From: Anoplopoma fimbria
Lineage: Eukaryota > Chordata > Actinopteri > Perciformes > Anoplopomatidae
NCBI RefSeq assembly: GCF_027596085.1
Contig: NC_072471.1
Span: forward strand, 10,108,358-10,172,357
Direction of reading: 5' to 3'
DNA: 64,000 nt
The notes beneath the pieces are model-generated. The model searched no databases. It saw only the letters and a list, made by a program, of their open reading frames with translations, and was not told where the DNA came from. Made by a program: the position numbers and the translations under genes. Positions 1 to 50,769 of the stretch are shown piece after piece (the first letter of the stretch is position 1; each line of letters opens with the position of its first letter).

Positions 1-427
1 CACGAGAACACATTATACATCGTTGTGGATCCTCCGTAGCTGTAAACACTTTGATTTATTGACATTCAAACATTTTCTTCACTCAGACTGATTGGCTGAG
101 CTGTCAGTACAAGATGTGTCAGTGAGTGACAGCCAATACCGTGAATACTAAACATGATGAGCGACTGCATGCAGCTTGTTGTTAAGTTACAACTGGTCAT
201 AAACATTGTGACAAGATAATTGTATGATGCTTTTATATGGCCTGTGTGAATAGTAACCATCCAGCAAAACACCCTGACGAAAGTGTGTGCATCACATTCC
301 TCCAGCATCCATATGACTCATACACCTAAAAATAATCAGGTGAAATACTTCATTCTGTATATTTTAGGCTTTTTCAAAAGAGCTGACACAGTTTTCAGTT
401 CCTTCAGAAGGCAGTGCAGCCTGCTGC

Positions 428-432
<5 letters not shown>

Positions 433-467
<35 letters not shown>
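433..467. repeat. (CA)n microsatellite
   Basis: Uninterrupted 35-bp CA run. Confidence 0.95.
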
Positions 468-468
<1 letters not shown>

Positions 469-1776
469 GAACACTGATTGGCTATTTTTATAAGTCATTA
501 CATAACATGTTAAACTGCTCCATGGGACAACTGAGGTGACCCAGTTAAAATAGCAACCTGGCTTGATTCATTCAACACATGCAGTTTGAGAGAGGGAGAG
601 TGTGTGAAAGACTTTGTATTCAATGCATTGATTATCTCAGAAAAAGGCAAGGAGTAAAATAAGAGGGAAGTTAGAAAAGTGTGCAGTGGGAGTGGGGAGA
701 GGCCTGTGAAATTAACGTACTGAATCCTCTCTTGTAATGCAGAATGTTTTTTTGTTTTTTAACAATGGATGTGAACTGTTATTTAAATAATGCATGTGTT
801 TATACAAGTGTTATAAAGTCGTATTTACCTTTGTATTTTTCTTGTTTGAGAACATGTTGGATGCTTTCATCAAGGCTTCATGTGCAAAGAGCAAACTAAA
901 CACCCATCAATGAATGTGATTTCCTTGTATTCTTTTACTTGTGCCGTGCATCTGCAAATACAGTTAATCAAGATCTATAATCAATTCCAAACATCAGTGT
1001 ACAGAAGGTTTGTAGAGTCTGCAACAGGTGCTTTTTATTGACGAATGTTAACAAAGAGGACTGACACAAAGCGGCCTAAACTCACTCTGCTGCACCATTA
1101 TACATTAAATATTGTATGTAATACACTGTATAATTGATCTGAAATGAGCATTGGCTACGTGTCAGCAGAAGCAAATAATCACATTATGTCTTCCCACCTG
1201 CTGTGCCTCTCTATGTGTGTAAACTGAATGCAAATGAGAAACCTTGAAGGTCTCTTTGCAAGACGGTGAGCGACTGTGTTCGTACCACCTGCAGTGATTA
1301 ATTAATCAGCATATTTGTGTGTGTGTGGAGATACATTCGTCTCTGCAGATCTTCCAGGCATAAGAGAGGCAGAGAGACACACACACACACACACACACTC
1401 ACGCACACGCACACACACGATGATTGACATTATCAGATTATTAATGCAGAGCTATTCGCAAGTAAAGACAGAATAAAATTACTTCTTTCCTTGTGGCTTC
1501 AGAGACTAGTCAAAGTGATTAATTAACCAATTATTACCTAATCCATATTGTTAATAAAAGCTTACTGCATGAACACACACACACACAGACACACACACAG
1601 ACACACAGTCAAAAACCACCTGCACATGTACTTTTTTGTCATCTCATATGAATAAAAACAAAGAGGCTTGTTTTTACTTAATGTTCATTTTTACTGATTG
1701 ATTTCTGCAACATACAAACATTTGTGTGAGTGTGTGTGTGTGTTTTATGTTTGTGTGTGTGTAAGGAGGGGCACAC

Positions 1777-1777
<1 letters not shown>

Positions 1778-1859
<82 letters not shown>
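1778..1859. repeat. (GT)n microsatellite, 82 bp
   Basis: Perfect GT run, preceded by a shorter imperfect GT block from about 1730. Confidence 0.97.
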
Positions 1860-1861
<2 letters not shown>

Positions 1862-3785
1862 TTGTGTGGGGCTGAATGAGAGTCCCAAAGTAGGCAATGA
1901 GCAAGCAGCAGCGAATCACATCGTTCACGCTCACGCCGCTAATGATGATTGGAGGAGAGGGGACAAGGGGGGGGCGGGCTCTCACTTAAAGGCACAGGTG
2001 GGCTCTTTTCTGAGATCGAGGCTAGTGTGCATGTGAAGGGGTCAGGTAGGTGGATGAGTATGTGGTAGGTAAACGGAAAGAAATGGAGGATAGAAAAAAC
2101 GTTTCAGTCTGTCTATTTGAAAGCTTTCGAGCGTATTTTGTAAATTTGACCCACTGACTGCTTAGAGATGCATTGCTCAAGTGAATTGATCTTCTGGCCC
2201 GTAGATAGGCATGTTGAAAACAACAGTCTTTTAAAATAAAAATAAAAAAGCAAAGAGGAGGGTCGAAGGGGGATAAAAGAGAGAAAATACTGCAAGGGGA
2301 AGTATGAGAGAAGCTGAAAAAAAGGAGATGCTCCTAGTCCAGAACAGGAGATCCATCCTCCTGTTGCATGTTCTACATTAAAAAGAGCTGAGAGACAGAA
2401 AAAAAAATCAAAATGTGTAAAAGAAAAAAAAAGAAAAAATGATGAAGAGGTGGATAAAGTATGTGAGAAGAGAAGATAGGAATGAGGCGTTGAGCTGGGG
2501 AGCAGTGGACTTGTGACGCAACAAACAACCGTGTATACAAAAATAACTTTTAAAATACCATTTACAAAAAAAACGACCATCATTATTATTATTATTATCA
2601 TTAATATTATTATTACAATCTTATTCCCAGCCCGTTGTAGCTATCTGAAAGGGGGCTAGATAGATGGCAGTCAATGCTTCTCCTCTGCCAACCAATTAAA
2701 ACTACATTTTAAATCCTTTTAAGCATATAACTCCAACATAAGAAATAAAAACAACCCTGAAATATTTGCCAGAAGCAAAAAACAAAACGGGCAGCAGAAT
2801 AATTTACAGTTTGAAGGGAAACACTGCGTAGGGGGGGAATCATCATCATGCACTGACTTTCTTACATCTTCTGTTAATAAGAATATTTAAGAGATAACAA
2901 AAAAATCTGAAATATTATATACCGAAACTGCCCTGTACAGTTTTTTTTAATCTTTATAAAACAATGCATATACTGTATAGTTATGGTAGCTAATGAAGTT
3001 AGCAGAGAAAAATAAAGAGAAAACAGTAGTCCTGGGTCCCTATCATCATTGTCTCACACATACAGAAGCAGACACAGTATGAATTTTTAGATTTGGCCCT
3101 CAGATGAAAAACCATACAAGTCTGATTTCTAGAGAAGTGGTTGTTATGGGAAACCAGACTTTATATTAATCTGTCGAGTCCCATAAGAGTTTAAGGTGAT
3201 GTGTAACATTCCTACTCCGAAACACTGCAGGTTTATTGCGAGCTAACCGGCTGCTTAAATAAAAAAGATAATTGACTTGCATGGTCGATCATCCAATAGC
3301 AGGAGAATGAGAACAAAAAACAGAAGAAAAAAACATGACAGTGCTGAGGGAAAAACAAAAACAAATGAAGAGGAAATTTGAGTCCCATGTAGCAACCAAG
3401 AGATGCCAAATAGACACAGAGAAAAATGAACTGATGAGAGAAGCCAAAACTAAGGGGGACAGTCTATTCTGAGAGGCAGACTAAGGCAGGCTCATGTTCC
3501 CAGCAGTGAGACCCAGAGTCAAAGAGATGAGTTTGGTCATTACTGTTAAGTCTGGCTGGAAAAAAAGCTGAATTCTTGGACACGCAGTTGCGATCTGCAT
3601 CTTTGAGGATAAAGATGTCCGACATGTTTCTGCTTTTTTTTTCTTCTAACTCATTTTTGCTTTGTATTATGATGATTTGAGAAGGGAACATCACTCTTTG
3701 GTTCAACTTTTTGTGTGTGACGAATTTATTACCTGTCACATAACTCAATTTGCAGCATCTCTGCATTCTCAGTACAGCAAATATA

Positions 3786-4020
3786 AAGCTACCAGCCAGC
3801 AGCCGGTTAGCTTAGCTTAGCATTAAGACTGGAAACGGAGGGAAAAGGCTAGCCCAGCTCTGTTTAGAGTTCCGAAAGTCCGCCGAACCACACTTCAACA
3901 GCTCCCTAATTAATGCTTAACATGTTATTTGTTTTATAAGTGCAGAAACTGAAGTTTAACAACAAAAACGTTCGTGTTTCAAGTCTTAATGCTAAGCTAA
4001 GCTAAGCAGCTTCTGGCTCA
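3786..4020. repeat. Dispersed percomorph repeat, degenerate
   Basis: Contains the recurring GCTTAGCTTAGCAT...AAGACTGGAAAC and CAGCAGCCGGTTAGC segments and, 150 nt on, GCTAAGCTAAGCTAAG in opposite sense. Recognised from memory as a common spiny-rayed-fish interspersed element. Confidence 0.5.
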
Positions 4021-4368
4021 AGCTCTAAATACGGACACGAGAGCTGGATAAAACTTCTCAACAAACACTAAGCAGGAGAGTGAATGAGTTTATTCCCCAA
4101 ATATGTGGAACAATTCCGTTAACAGGAGGTTTAAGGAGCCAGCGGACTACTGCAGTGACCAAACTATGTCTATATCTATGACTCTGGTGAACAGTGAGGT
4201 CAGCATAGAAATATAAAGTACTAGAGCGGAAGTTACTGCAGCTAACACAGGAACGAATCCTACAAGAAACCACAACGGAGGTGAGAAACAGGTCAAAGGT
4301 TGTTAACATTCAGCATGAGCACTTCTGTTTCTACGCTGATCCTATGTAATGTAGCACCAGCACACTGA

Positions 4369-4434
4369 AAGAGAGAGAGAGAGAGAGAGAGAGGGAGGGA
4401 GAGAGAAACAGAGAGAGAGAAAGAGAGAGAGAGC
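4369..4434. repeat. (GA)n microsatellite, imperfect
   Basis: GA run with GGGA and AAAC interruptions. Confidence 0.9.
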
Positions 4435-5116
4435 ACCCCTGGCAACCTGTACATACCCAACAGAAAAGGTTGCATCATGGGTAATAGATTATCTAGGCTC
4501 GCTTTGAAGATTGTTTGTTCATTCAGAAGAAGGAAGCGGATACCTTATGGGAGTTCAGTTAAACCCCAGGAATCTGCTTCCCACAGTAGCTTTTCCGATT
4601 AAAGATAATTCCTGATTTATGATGAAAACACTTTTTTCCACATTTGACATGTAAGAAGATTTCATATTTAACACGTCAGGGTTAAACCTGCATCCCTCTT
4701 CATTTTGCCTCATATGTTATTACGATGCGTCTAAAGCCAGGGAGGAAAAACAATACCTTTTTTTTTTTTTTTAACTAAAGTCACCAATGCAGGAATTATC
4801 CTTTAACCATAAACCGGGAAACAGCGTCTAGAGAAGTGAAAACCTATAACGTCAGCAAGCTGAGCAGGAAAATGTGGACAAGCCACTTGACCAGTAAGTT
4901 TTCATCTGCTTTGCACAGTGTCACTTTGAAGGAAGGACTGAGGTGGAGGAGGTGGTGTTGCACAAAGTGACACAGAAGGCGTTTCTGTGTAAGATTGTGC
5001 CGTCTGTCTGTGTAGCATCTATCAACTAGGTTTTTGGACCAGCCAGGTGAGGTCGGTAGCGTCCATCTCTTGACAAGGAGGACACTGTTGGGTGGACAGG
5101 CGGATGGATGGTCCCA

Positions 5117-44568
<39,452 letters not shown>

Positions 44569-44598
44569 CCTTGGTCCCGGTGCCTGTTTTTTTTTCTC

Positions 44599-44630
<32 letters not shown>

Positions 44631-45290
44631 TCAAAGCAACCTCCCAAAGTAGGAAAAGGGAGGAGAAAAAAAAAAATAAAAACAACAAAAAAAAAAAAAG
44701 GACACAAGGGGGAAATGGGGGGAATAAATAAGAATAAATAAGCTTCACGGATCCTCCCAGAGACTCATCGTCGGTTCATAACACAACACCTTTTTTTTTT
44801 TTTTTTTATTATCGCCCCATGTTGTTTCTCCCTTTGCTTCTTTCTTCTGGGCTGCTTCTCACAACGATTAGTCCCGGAGAAAAGCAGCAGCGGCCGGGCT
44901 TTCACGTCCACGAATAAGTTCACAGCCGGGGCGTCACATAAAGAGTGCACACTTGGCTCTGCAAGAACAGAAAAATAAAGAAATAAGAGCCCCCCTCCCA
45001 AAAAAAAAGCCCTGGTGTGGTCAGTCTATCTACCCCTCCCTGTCTACCTCGGTTGCCACATTCACACACACTGCTGCTAGTTATTCGCTACTGGGGAACA
45101 TCCGGACTGGGCAAAGCCGAGGAGGAACATGTCCCTCCCCTTCCAGGACATAGCTGGCTGTGATTGGACGGCTGACAGCAAACATTAGAATTCCATTGGC
45201 TGATGTAAATGTAGCTCTAACGAAGAACAACGTTTGATTGGATAGAATGTGTGTCTGTCGTTTTGACGCGTTTCGACGTCGACATTGGTG
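44569..45290 (-). promoter_or_regulatory. ptpn12: PTPN12 leader and promoter region with four CCAAT boxes
   Basis: Upstream of the PTPN12 start the sequence is richer in CpG than its surroundings (44860-45130). Four ATTGG pentamers on + (CCAAT on the gene strand) lie at 45161-45165, 45195-45199, 45237-45241 and 45284-45288, spaced 34-47 nt, a layout typical of NF-Y promoters. No TATA box was noted. Transcription probably starts somewhere in 44950-45150 (inference). The leader carries long T runs and several short upstream ORFs. Confidence 0.6.
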
Positions 45291-45371
45291 TTATAAACCA
45301 CATTTTCTGCCAGAATACAAAATAACTAAATTACTGTTAAAAAAAGCTTCAACAAAAAATTATATTTGACA

Positions 45372-45602
45372 TACAGTACCAGTCAAAAGTTTGGGCACAC
45401 CTTCAATGGTTTTTCTTTATTTTTATTTTTATTTTTTTCTACATTGTAGATTAATATTGAAGACATCCAAACTATGAAGGAACACATATGGAATTATGTG
45501 GTAAACAAATAAATGCTCAATAAACCAGAATATGTTTTACATTTTAGATTCTTCAAAGTAGTTGAATGAGAAGGTGTGTCCAAACTTTTGACTGGTATTG
45601 TA
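45372..45602. mobile_element. Tc1/mariner-type MITE, copy 2
   Basis: Same family as the element near 32.7 kb and TA-flanked. Its left inverted repeat has lost several bases after CACACCTTC. It lies about 80 nt upstream of the PTPN12 CCAAT-box cluster. Confidence 0.8.
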
Positions 45603-46415
45603 AGTGTAAACTGATATGTATACTGAATTAACGCGTAATTCTATGAATATGTACAGCAATCCTTTTTTTTTCTTCTAAAAGTCCTATATTTTGTGAATTG
45701 TATTTTATTGCCTAGAGTATTCATAATGCCAATGTTATGTGTTGTGTGGCTATATCTCTGTTTTAATATGTCATTAACTGCCAGATTGACCAATTATCAT
45801 TTTGCAGCACGTTTTTATTTTCTTGTCAAGCCAATAAAACATTGGATTTATTTCGTTTGGAATGGGAGACTAATAAAATACATAAACTAAATTGTAATAA
45901 TTTTCCAGCCACAAGTTATCCTATGAAAAGACTGCATGCATTTTTTAATAAATATGTTTCCCTTTATGCATAGTATATCTGATTGTTAAAACCTCCCATG
46001 TTATGATTTTATCTGTTGTGTAAAAGGGGATACATTTTCTCATTAACCTCTGATCTAAATTATTCTTGACTAACTTCCTACTCTTACATCTAACCTTATT
46101 GTCATTTGTCTAAAACAGTTGCTTGCATAAATCATCACTGAGAATAATCCCTTTGAATTATCGTAAATCATTGATGCATTAATGTGAAAGCATTTTTTTA
46201 AGTAAGAGGTCCAGGTGGCGCTTTGTCTAATTCCTTCAACTCGTTTTAGCGGTGGTGGGAGTCACATGCAAACAATAACACAGTGAACCCACTGACCTGC
46301 TCCACTATCTCTAAAGTTGCACTCTGTCACCAGATATAGGAGAGTACATGTTACAGTTACCTTCTTACTACAGTTTAATTCAGCTGTTATTGATTTAATC
46401 TAGAGCACTAACATG

Positions 46416-46588
<173 letters not shown>

Positions 46589-47178
46589 TAAGGAAGCAGC
46601 TAACACCCAACAGATTAGTGGGTCAGATATATAATCTGGATTAAAATGCAGCCAGAAATAGAAACAAACAAATTACCATTAAACATCCCTGCTAATGGTC
46701 TCTGTTGTACATACGTGAAATCTGTTGTTTTTATACACTAAAAAGTGTGGTGTTTTGCAACACTATTTTTGATTAAGGTATGCTAATTTTGAGCATCCAA
46801 TGCCATTTCATTTGAATGGAACAGAGAAAGCTGGTGAGAAAGACAGAGCAACGGAAATGGGGAGAAGAGAAAAGAGCAAATGGTAAATTGGTATTCTGGA
46901 TAGAGCTTTTGGGGGACGGCAACTCAATAGACACTTATGCATGATTAACTGTCTTCCGATAAACACACACAAGGAGAAAAGGGGAATCGAGTGGCATTGT
47001 TTTCCTTTAGTTCTACCAGTGACAACAAACAAACCCGTCCATTCAGTCTGAGGAAGAAGGAGAAGTAGAAGGAGACGCTGTCACTCAGCCAACAAGCTTT
47101 CACACACAAACTGCTTTTTGTTACTTGGTAAATGTCTTATGTTTTCTTTCTATGTTTCTGTACTCTCTCTTCATTTAC

Positions 47179-47265
47179 CAGACATAATCGACACCGTTGA
47201 TTTTCCTGTCTGATAACAGAGCCTTCATCACAGCCAGTAATTGTTCTTCTCCTTTCTGTCCGTCT
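47179..47265 (-). other. Orphan exon-like stretch, unassigned
   Basis: Between a pyrimidine-rich AG acceptor (47266-47267) and a GTAAAT donor (47178-47173), an 87-nt open stretch encodes DGQKGEEQLLAVMKALLSD..., a plausible amphipathic segment. It is phase 2 at both ends, so it would fit as a symmetric exon. No neighbouring exons were found, and no known family was recognised. It could be a relic of a lost gene or chance. Confidence 0.3.
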
Positions 47266-48315
47266 CTGAGACAAAATAAAGTGAACTTTGAGTCAAGAAC
47301 GTGAACATTAACAAGAAGGACAGAACACACAACACACAGTCTGTAAACAAGCCTGAGGTGACATGTGTTTTGTCCAACCAATAGTCCAAAACGCAAAGAT
47401 ATTCAGTTGACTGTCACATGAGCTGAAACTAGGGAATTTGGGTTTTTTTTTTTACTTCCCTGTATCAATGTGAACTCTAATTCTCTAATTCATATTTATA
47501 GCCACAGACAATACAGTCTTTGAATATTTGCCTTAAAGTGTTATTTAGGAATGCTATTCAGGGGCAGACAGAATTGAACGGGTACTATTTGGGCATAATG
47601 TTTTCTTTTGATCCCTTAAGTTATTTCATATTTTTGTGTTGTTATCTTTAAGCCAATAAACTCTCTAACTAACAGATTGCAGTGAGATGAGCTCTGTCCT
47701 AATGTCACATTTGTGTTCCTACAGTGACTCTAATCATGTGGCTGAATCATTATGCATGACTGTGTTTGTGGTGAGATTTGTTTCTTTCTTCCACAGTTCA
47801 TGGAAACAGGTCAAGAAGACTGAACAGATGAACACACACCAAGTACTCTACTTAGTCTGTGTGTTATGGTTATATGGGGAATAATATTTTAAGAAAAGCC
47901 TCCTGAGATCCACCCCCTTCTCTCTGTCACTTCCTTTTCTCAGCACTGCTTCTGTTTTCTCTGTACTGTATCTGACCCTGACCTTTGACCTCTCTGTTTG
48001 GAAGAGGGGTTACAACAGGGATCAATTACATATTATATTAATATTCCCGTGTTCTGCCTCAACCACTCACCCCTGTCTATCCTCTCAGCTTGGACTACGC
48101 CCTCTCTTTCCCTCCCTCTCTTACTCCCTCTTTGTTCCTACTCCCCTCTTTTATCTCTCCCTCCTCTTCTCTTCCTCCTTTTCTCTCCCCTTTTACTCAC
48201 TCTCTTTTCTCTTTTCTATCTCTCTCTTTCTGGAATGTGCTGCTCAGAAGCAGCTGAGTGGAGGAATGTTGCTGTAACAAGCCCATACACAACCCCGAGG
48301 GAGGGAGGCTCCCTA

Positions 48316-48422
<107 letters not shown>

Positions 48423-48590
48423 TCTATCTTTCTGCTTCATGATGTGTGTTCTTTGACTTCTGAACCACTTCTAAACGATAAACTCCCTCCTTCCTCTCTC
48501 CCTTATGTTCTGTCCTTCACACGTGTGCCAGCAGTGGAGGGCAGAGCATGAAGCTGCATGTTTGAGGACATAGCAGGATGAGAATGTCTG

Positions 48591-48593
<3 letters not shown>

Positions 48594-48651
<58 letters not shown>
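48594..48651. repeat. (CA)n microsatellite, 58 bp
   Basis: Perfect CA run. Confidence 0.95.
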
Positions 48652-48654
<3 letters not shown>

Positions 48655-49556
48655 CGAGAGAGAGAGAACGTGAGCCTGCCTGTTGCAGTAATGAAGCAGG
48701 GTGAAAATGTCTGCCCTCAGGGAGGAATGACTCAGTTGCAAGTTACACAACCCCGCCATGCCCCCCTCTGTTGTAGGCTTCTGAATTCACTCATATATAA
48801 GGTCACAAATAAGAACATAAATAAAAGAGAGGTGGACCATTACCCATGACGCCTCCGTACATGTGACTTTAACATCCTATCATGCTATGTGACTAGTGAT
48901 TTGTCCCATAATGACAGTCCCCATCCACAGGGCACAAAGGGTCACTGAATAGTTTGATGAGTATAGAAATGATGAATCTAACTGAACAGCTATTTTGGGG
49001 TGAATTGTAAAACTAAACACCAAATGAAGAAAGAAGCTGGAAAGTAGAGCTCTAGAGCCTTGGATAACTTATTTTGTGCTGGAACAACATCTCATAAAGA
49101 CACTTTGTGCTGTTTTTTTCCTTTAATTTGTCACCTATCTGTGTCAGGAGATGTCTGATGGAAAAACACAGAAAGAAAGGAGAAGAGGAAACTGGGAAAT
49201 GTTTCAATGTGTAGGCCCAGAAAGTGCAGATGTCAGGTCTAGTTCTGAATCACTGAAAGCGTTAGTGGAAGATTTATTGAGATGCCTCACATAGAAGTAA
49301 CAGATGCTGTTAGGTCTAAAAATACAAACTTTCCCTCCAAAAATTTGTGAAGTAGAAGTAAATTTGAAATACTCAAGTAAAGCAGAAATACCTGAATGAA
49401 TTGTCTACTTAAGGACAATTCATTGTGGTTTCTACATCTGATTGCAACACATTATATATATATATATTATATTGTGATATGAGTGTAGAAACAGTGTGTG
49501 AGGGTGAGGTGGGTGATGTGGCACTGTTGGCCTTCTTGTATGTGTGTTTGTGTGTA

Positions 49557-49558
<2 letters not shown>

Positions 49559-49608
<50 letters not shown>
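49559..49608. repeat. (GT)n microsatellite
   Basis: GT run continuing as an interrupted GT block to about 49647. It is opposite in sense to the (CA)n 140 bp to the right. Confidence 0.93.
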
Positions 49609-49612
<4 letters not shown>

Positions 49613-49751
49613 TGTGTTTGTGTGTGGTGTGTGTGTGCGTGTGTGTTCTTGAGTGCAGCAACACCCTCAGTATAACCCTTCCCTCAAAAGATTCCAGCCA
49701 GCCTGTCTCTGTCTTCACCAATGTTACACACACAGGCACAGGCACATAAAA

Positions 49752-49880
<129 letters not shown>

Positions 49881-50749
49881 GCAGGCGGCCAGACATTGGC
49901 GGTTGGACGCTCTGTCAGATTTAGACACGTAATTACTGTCCTAGCTCTCTGAGAGCTGCATGTGTTTGTCCCTGTCTATACTGCATGTGTGTGTTACATG
50001 GAGTGTGTTTATGTCAGTGACACTGGTACAAAGATTTTCAGTTTGGATACTGACACAATATTGTAAATGGACAGCAGTACCTGACATACAGTTCTGATAT
50101 ACTGTTTTGAGGCAAGTCCAGTCACAGTAGAGTACCTATTATCTACTGGCGCCACCCAGTGGGCAGCAGTTGAGAGTTGCAGTGCAAACGTTACTAACAG
50201 ATGATGTTTCAATTTGGAAAAGGTGAGGGCACTGACGTGAAAATCAGTTGGTTCAGTGAAATACAAAAACATTTACAAACATTTCTGATTCTCTCCTGCT
50301 AATATGGTTTTACTGATAATGATACTGTGACGAGAAGAGACATAATAATACACTGTAACTGTAAGAATGAAATCCTTTGAATAATAATTATAATAACTTT
50401 GAAATATAGAAAATGTCATCGTCATAATTTTTATTTATTTAACCTCTTGTAATGATAGGATATATCTAATTAATCATGATTAATTGATTATTTTCACAGC
50501 GAATTGTATTTATATTGGAGTGTACAAATGGAATGTTCGAATAGAATGTACGAATGGAATGTACAGGTAGAACTGTGTTGTCATATAATGCACAGCTGTT
50601 GGTCCATGTGTTCCATGTTTCACAGTTCATTAGTCCACATTCACAACAACCAGAAGCATCATATCTGCAAACTGCATACTGATCATCGTATTTTTGTGAG
50701 AGACATTTACCTCATCTATTTCAGATCACTGTATTGTCAGACTGAAACC

Positions 50750-50769
50750 ATGAGCGACCAGAAGCAAAG
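50750..50769 (+). CDS. LPx[IL] gene exon 1 (MSDQKQ + 2 nt)
   Basis: Short first coding exon, MSDQKQR, donor GTAAGA. The frame is open further upstream to about 50504, so a longer N-terminus is possible, but the context ACCATGA favours this start. Confidence 0.55.

Larger units (their letters stand above)
1..5116. other. PTPN12 3' UTR and downstream flank
   Basis: No coding exon was found. The 3' UTR should start just below 5117. Minus-strand AATAAA hexamers (TTTATT on +) occur at about 4090 and 3724, giving a possible 1.0-1.4 kb UTR, but which is used cannot be told. The rest holds (CA)n/(GT)n tracts at 433-467, 1377-1424 and 1778-1859, a (GA)n tract at 4369-4434 and a dispersed repeat near 3786-4020. 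Confidence 0.5.

Noticed and set aside
2113..2601. Minus-strand ORF of 162 codons downstream of PTPN12
   Set aside because: Phe/Ser/Leu-rich low-complexity translation of A/T- and purine-rich DNA, with no splice sites or similarity.
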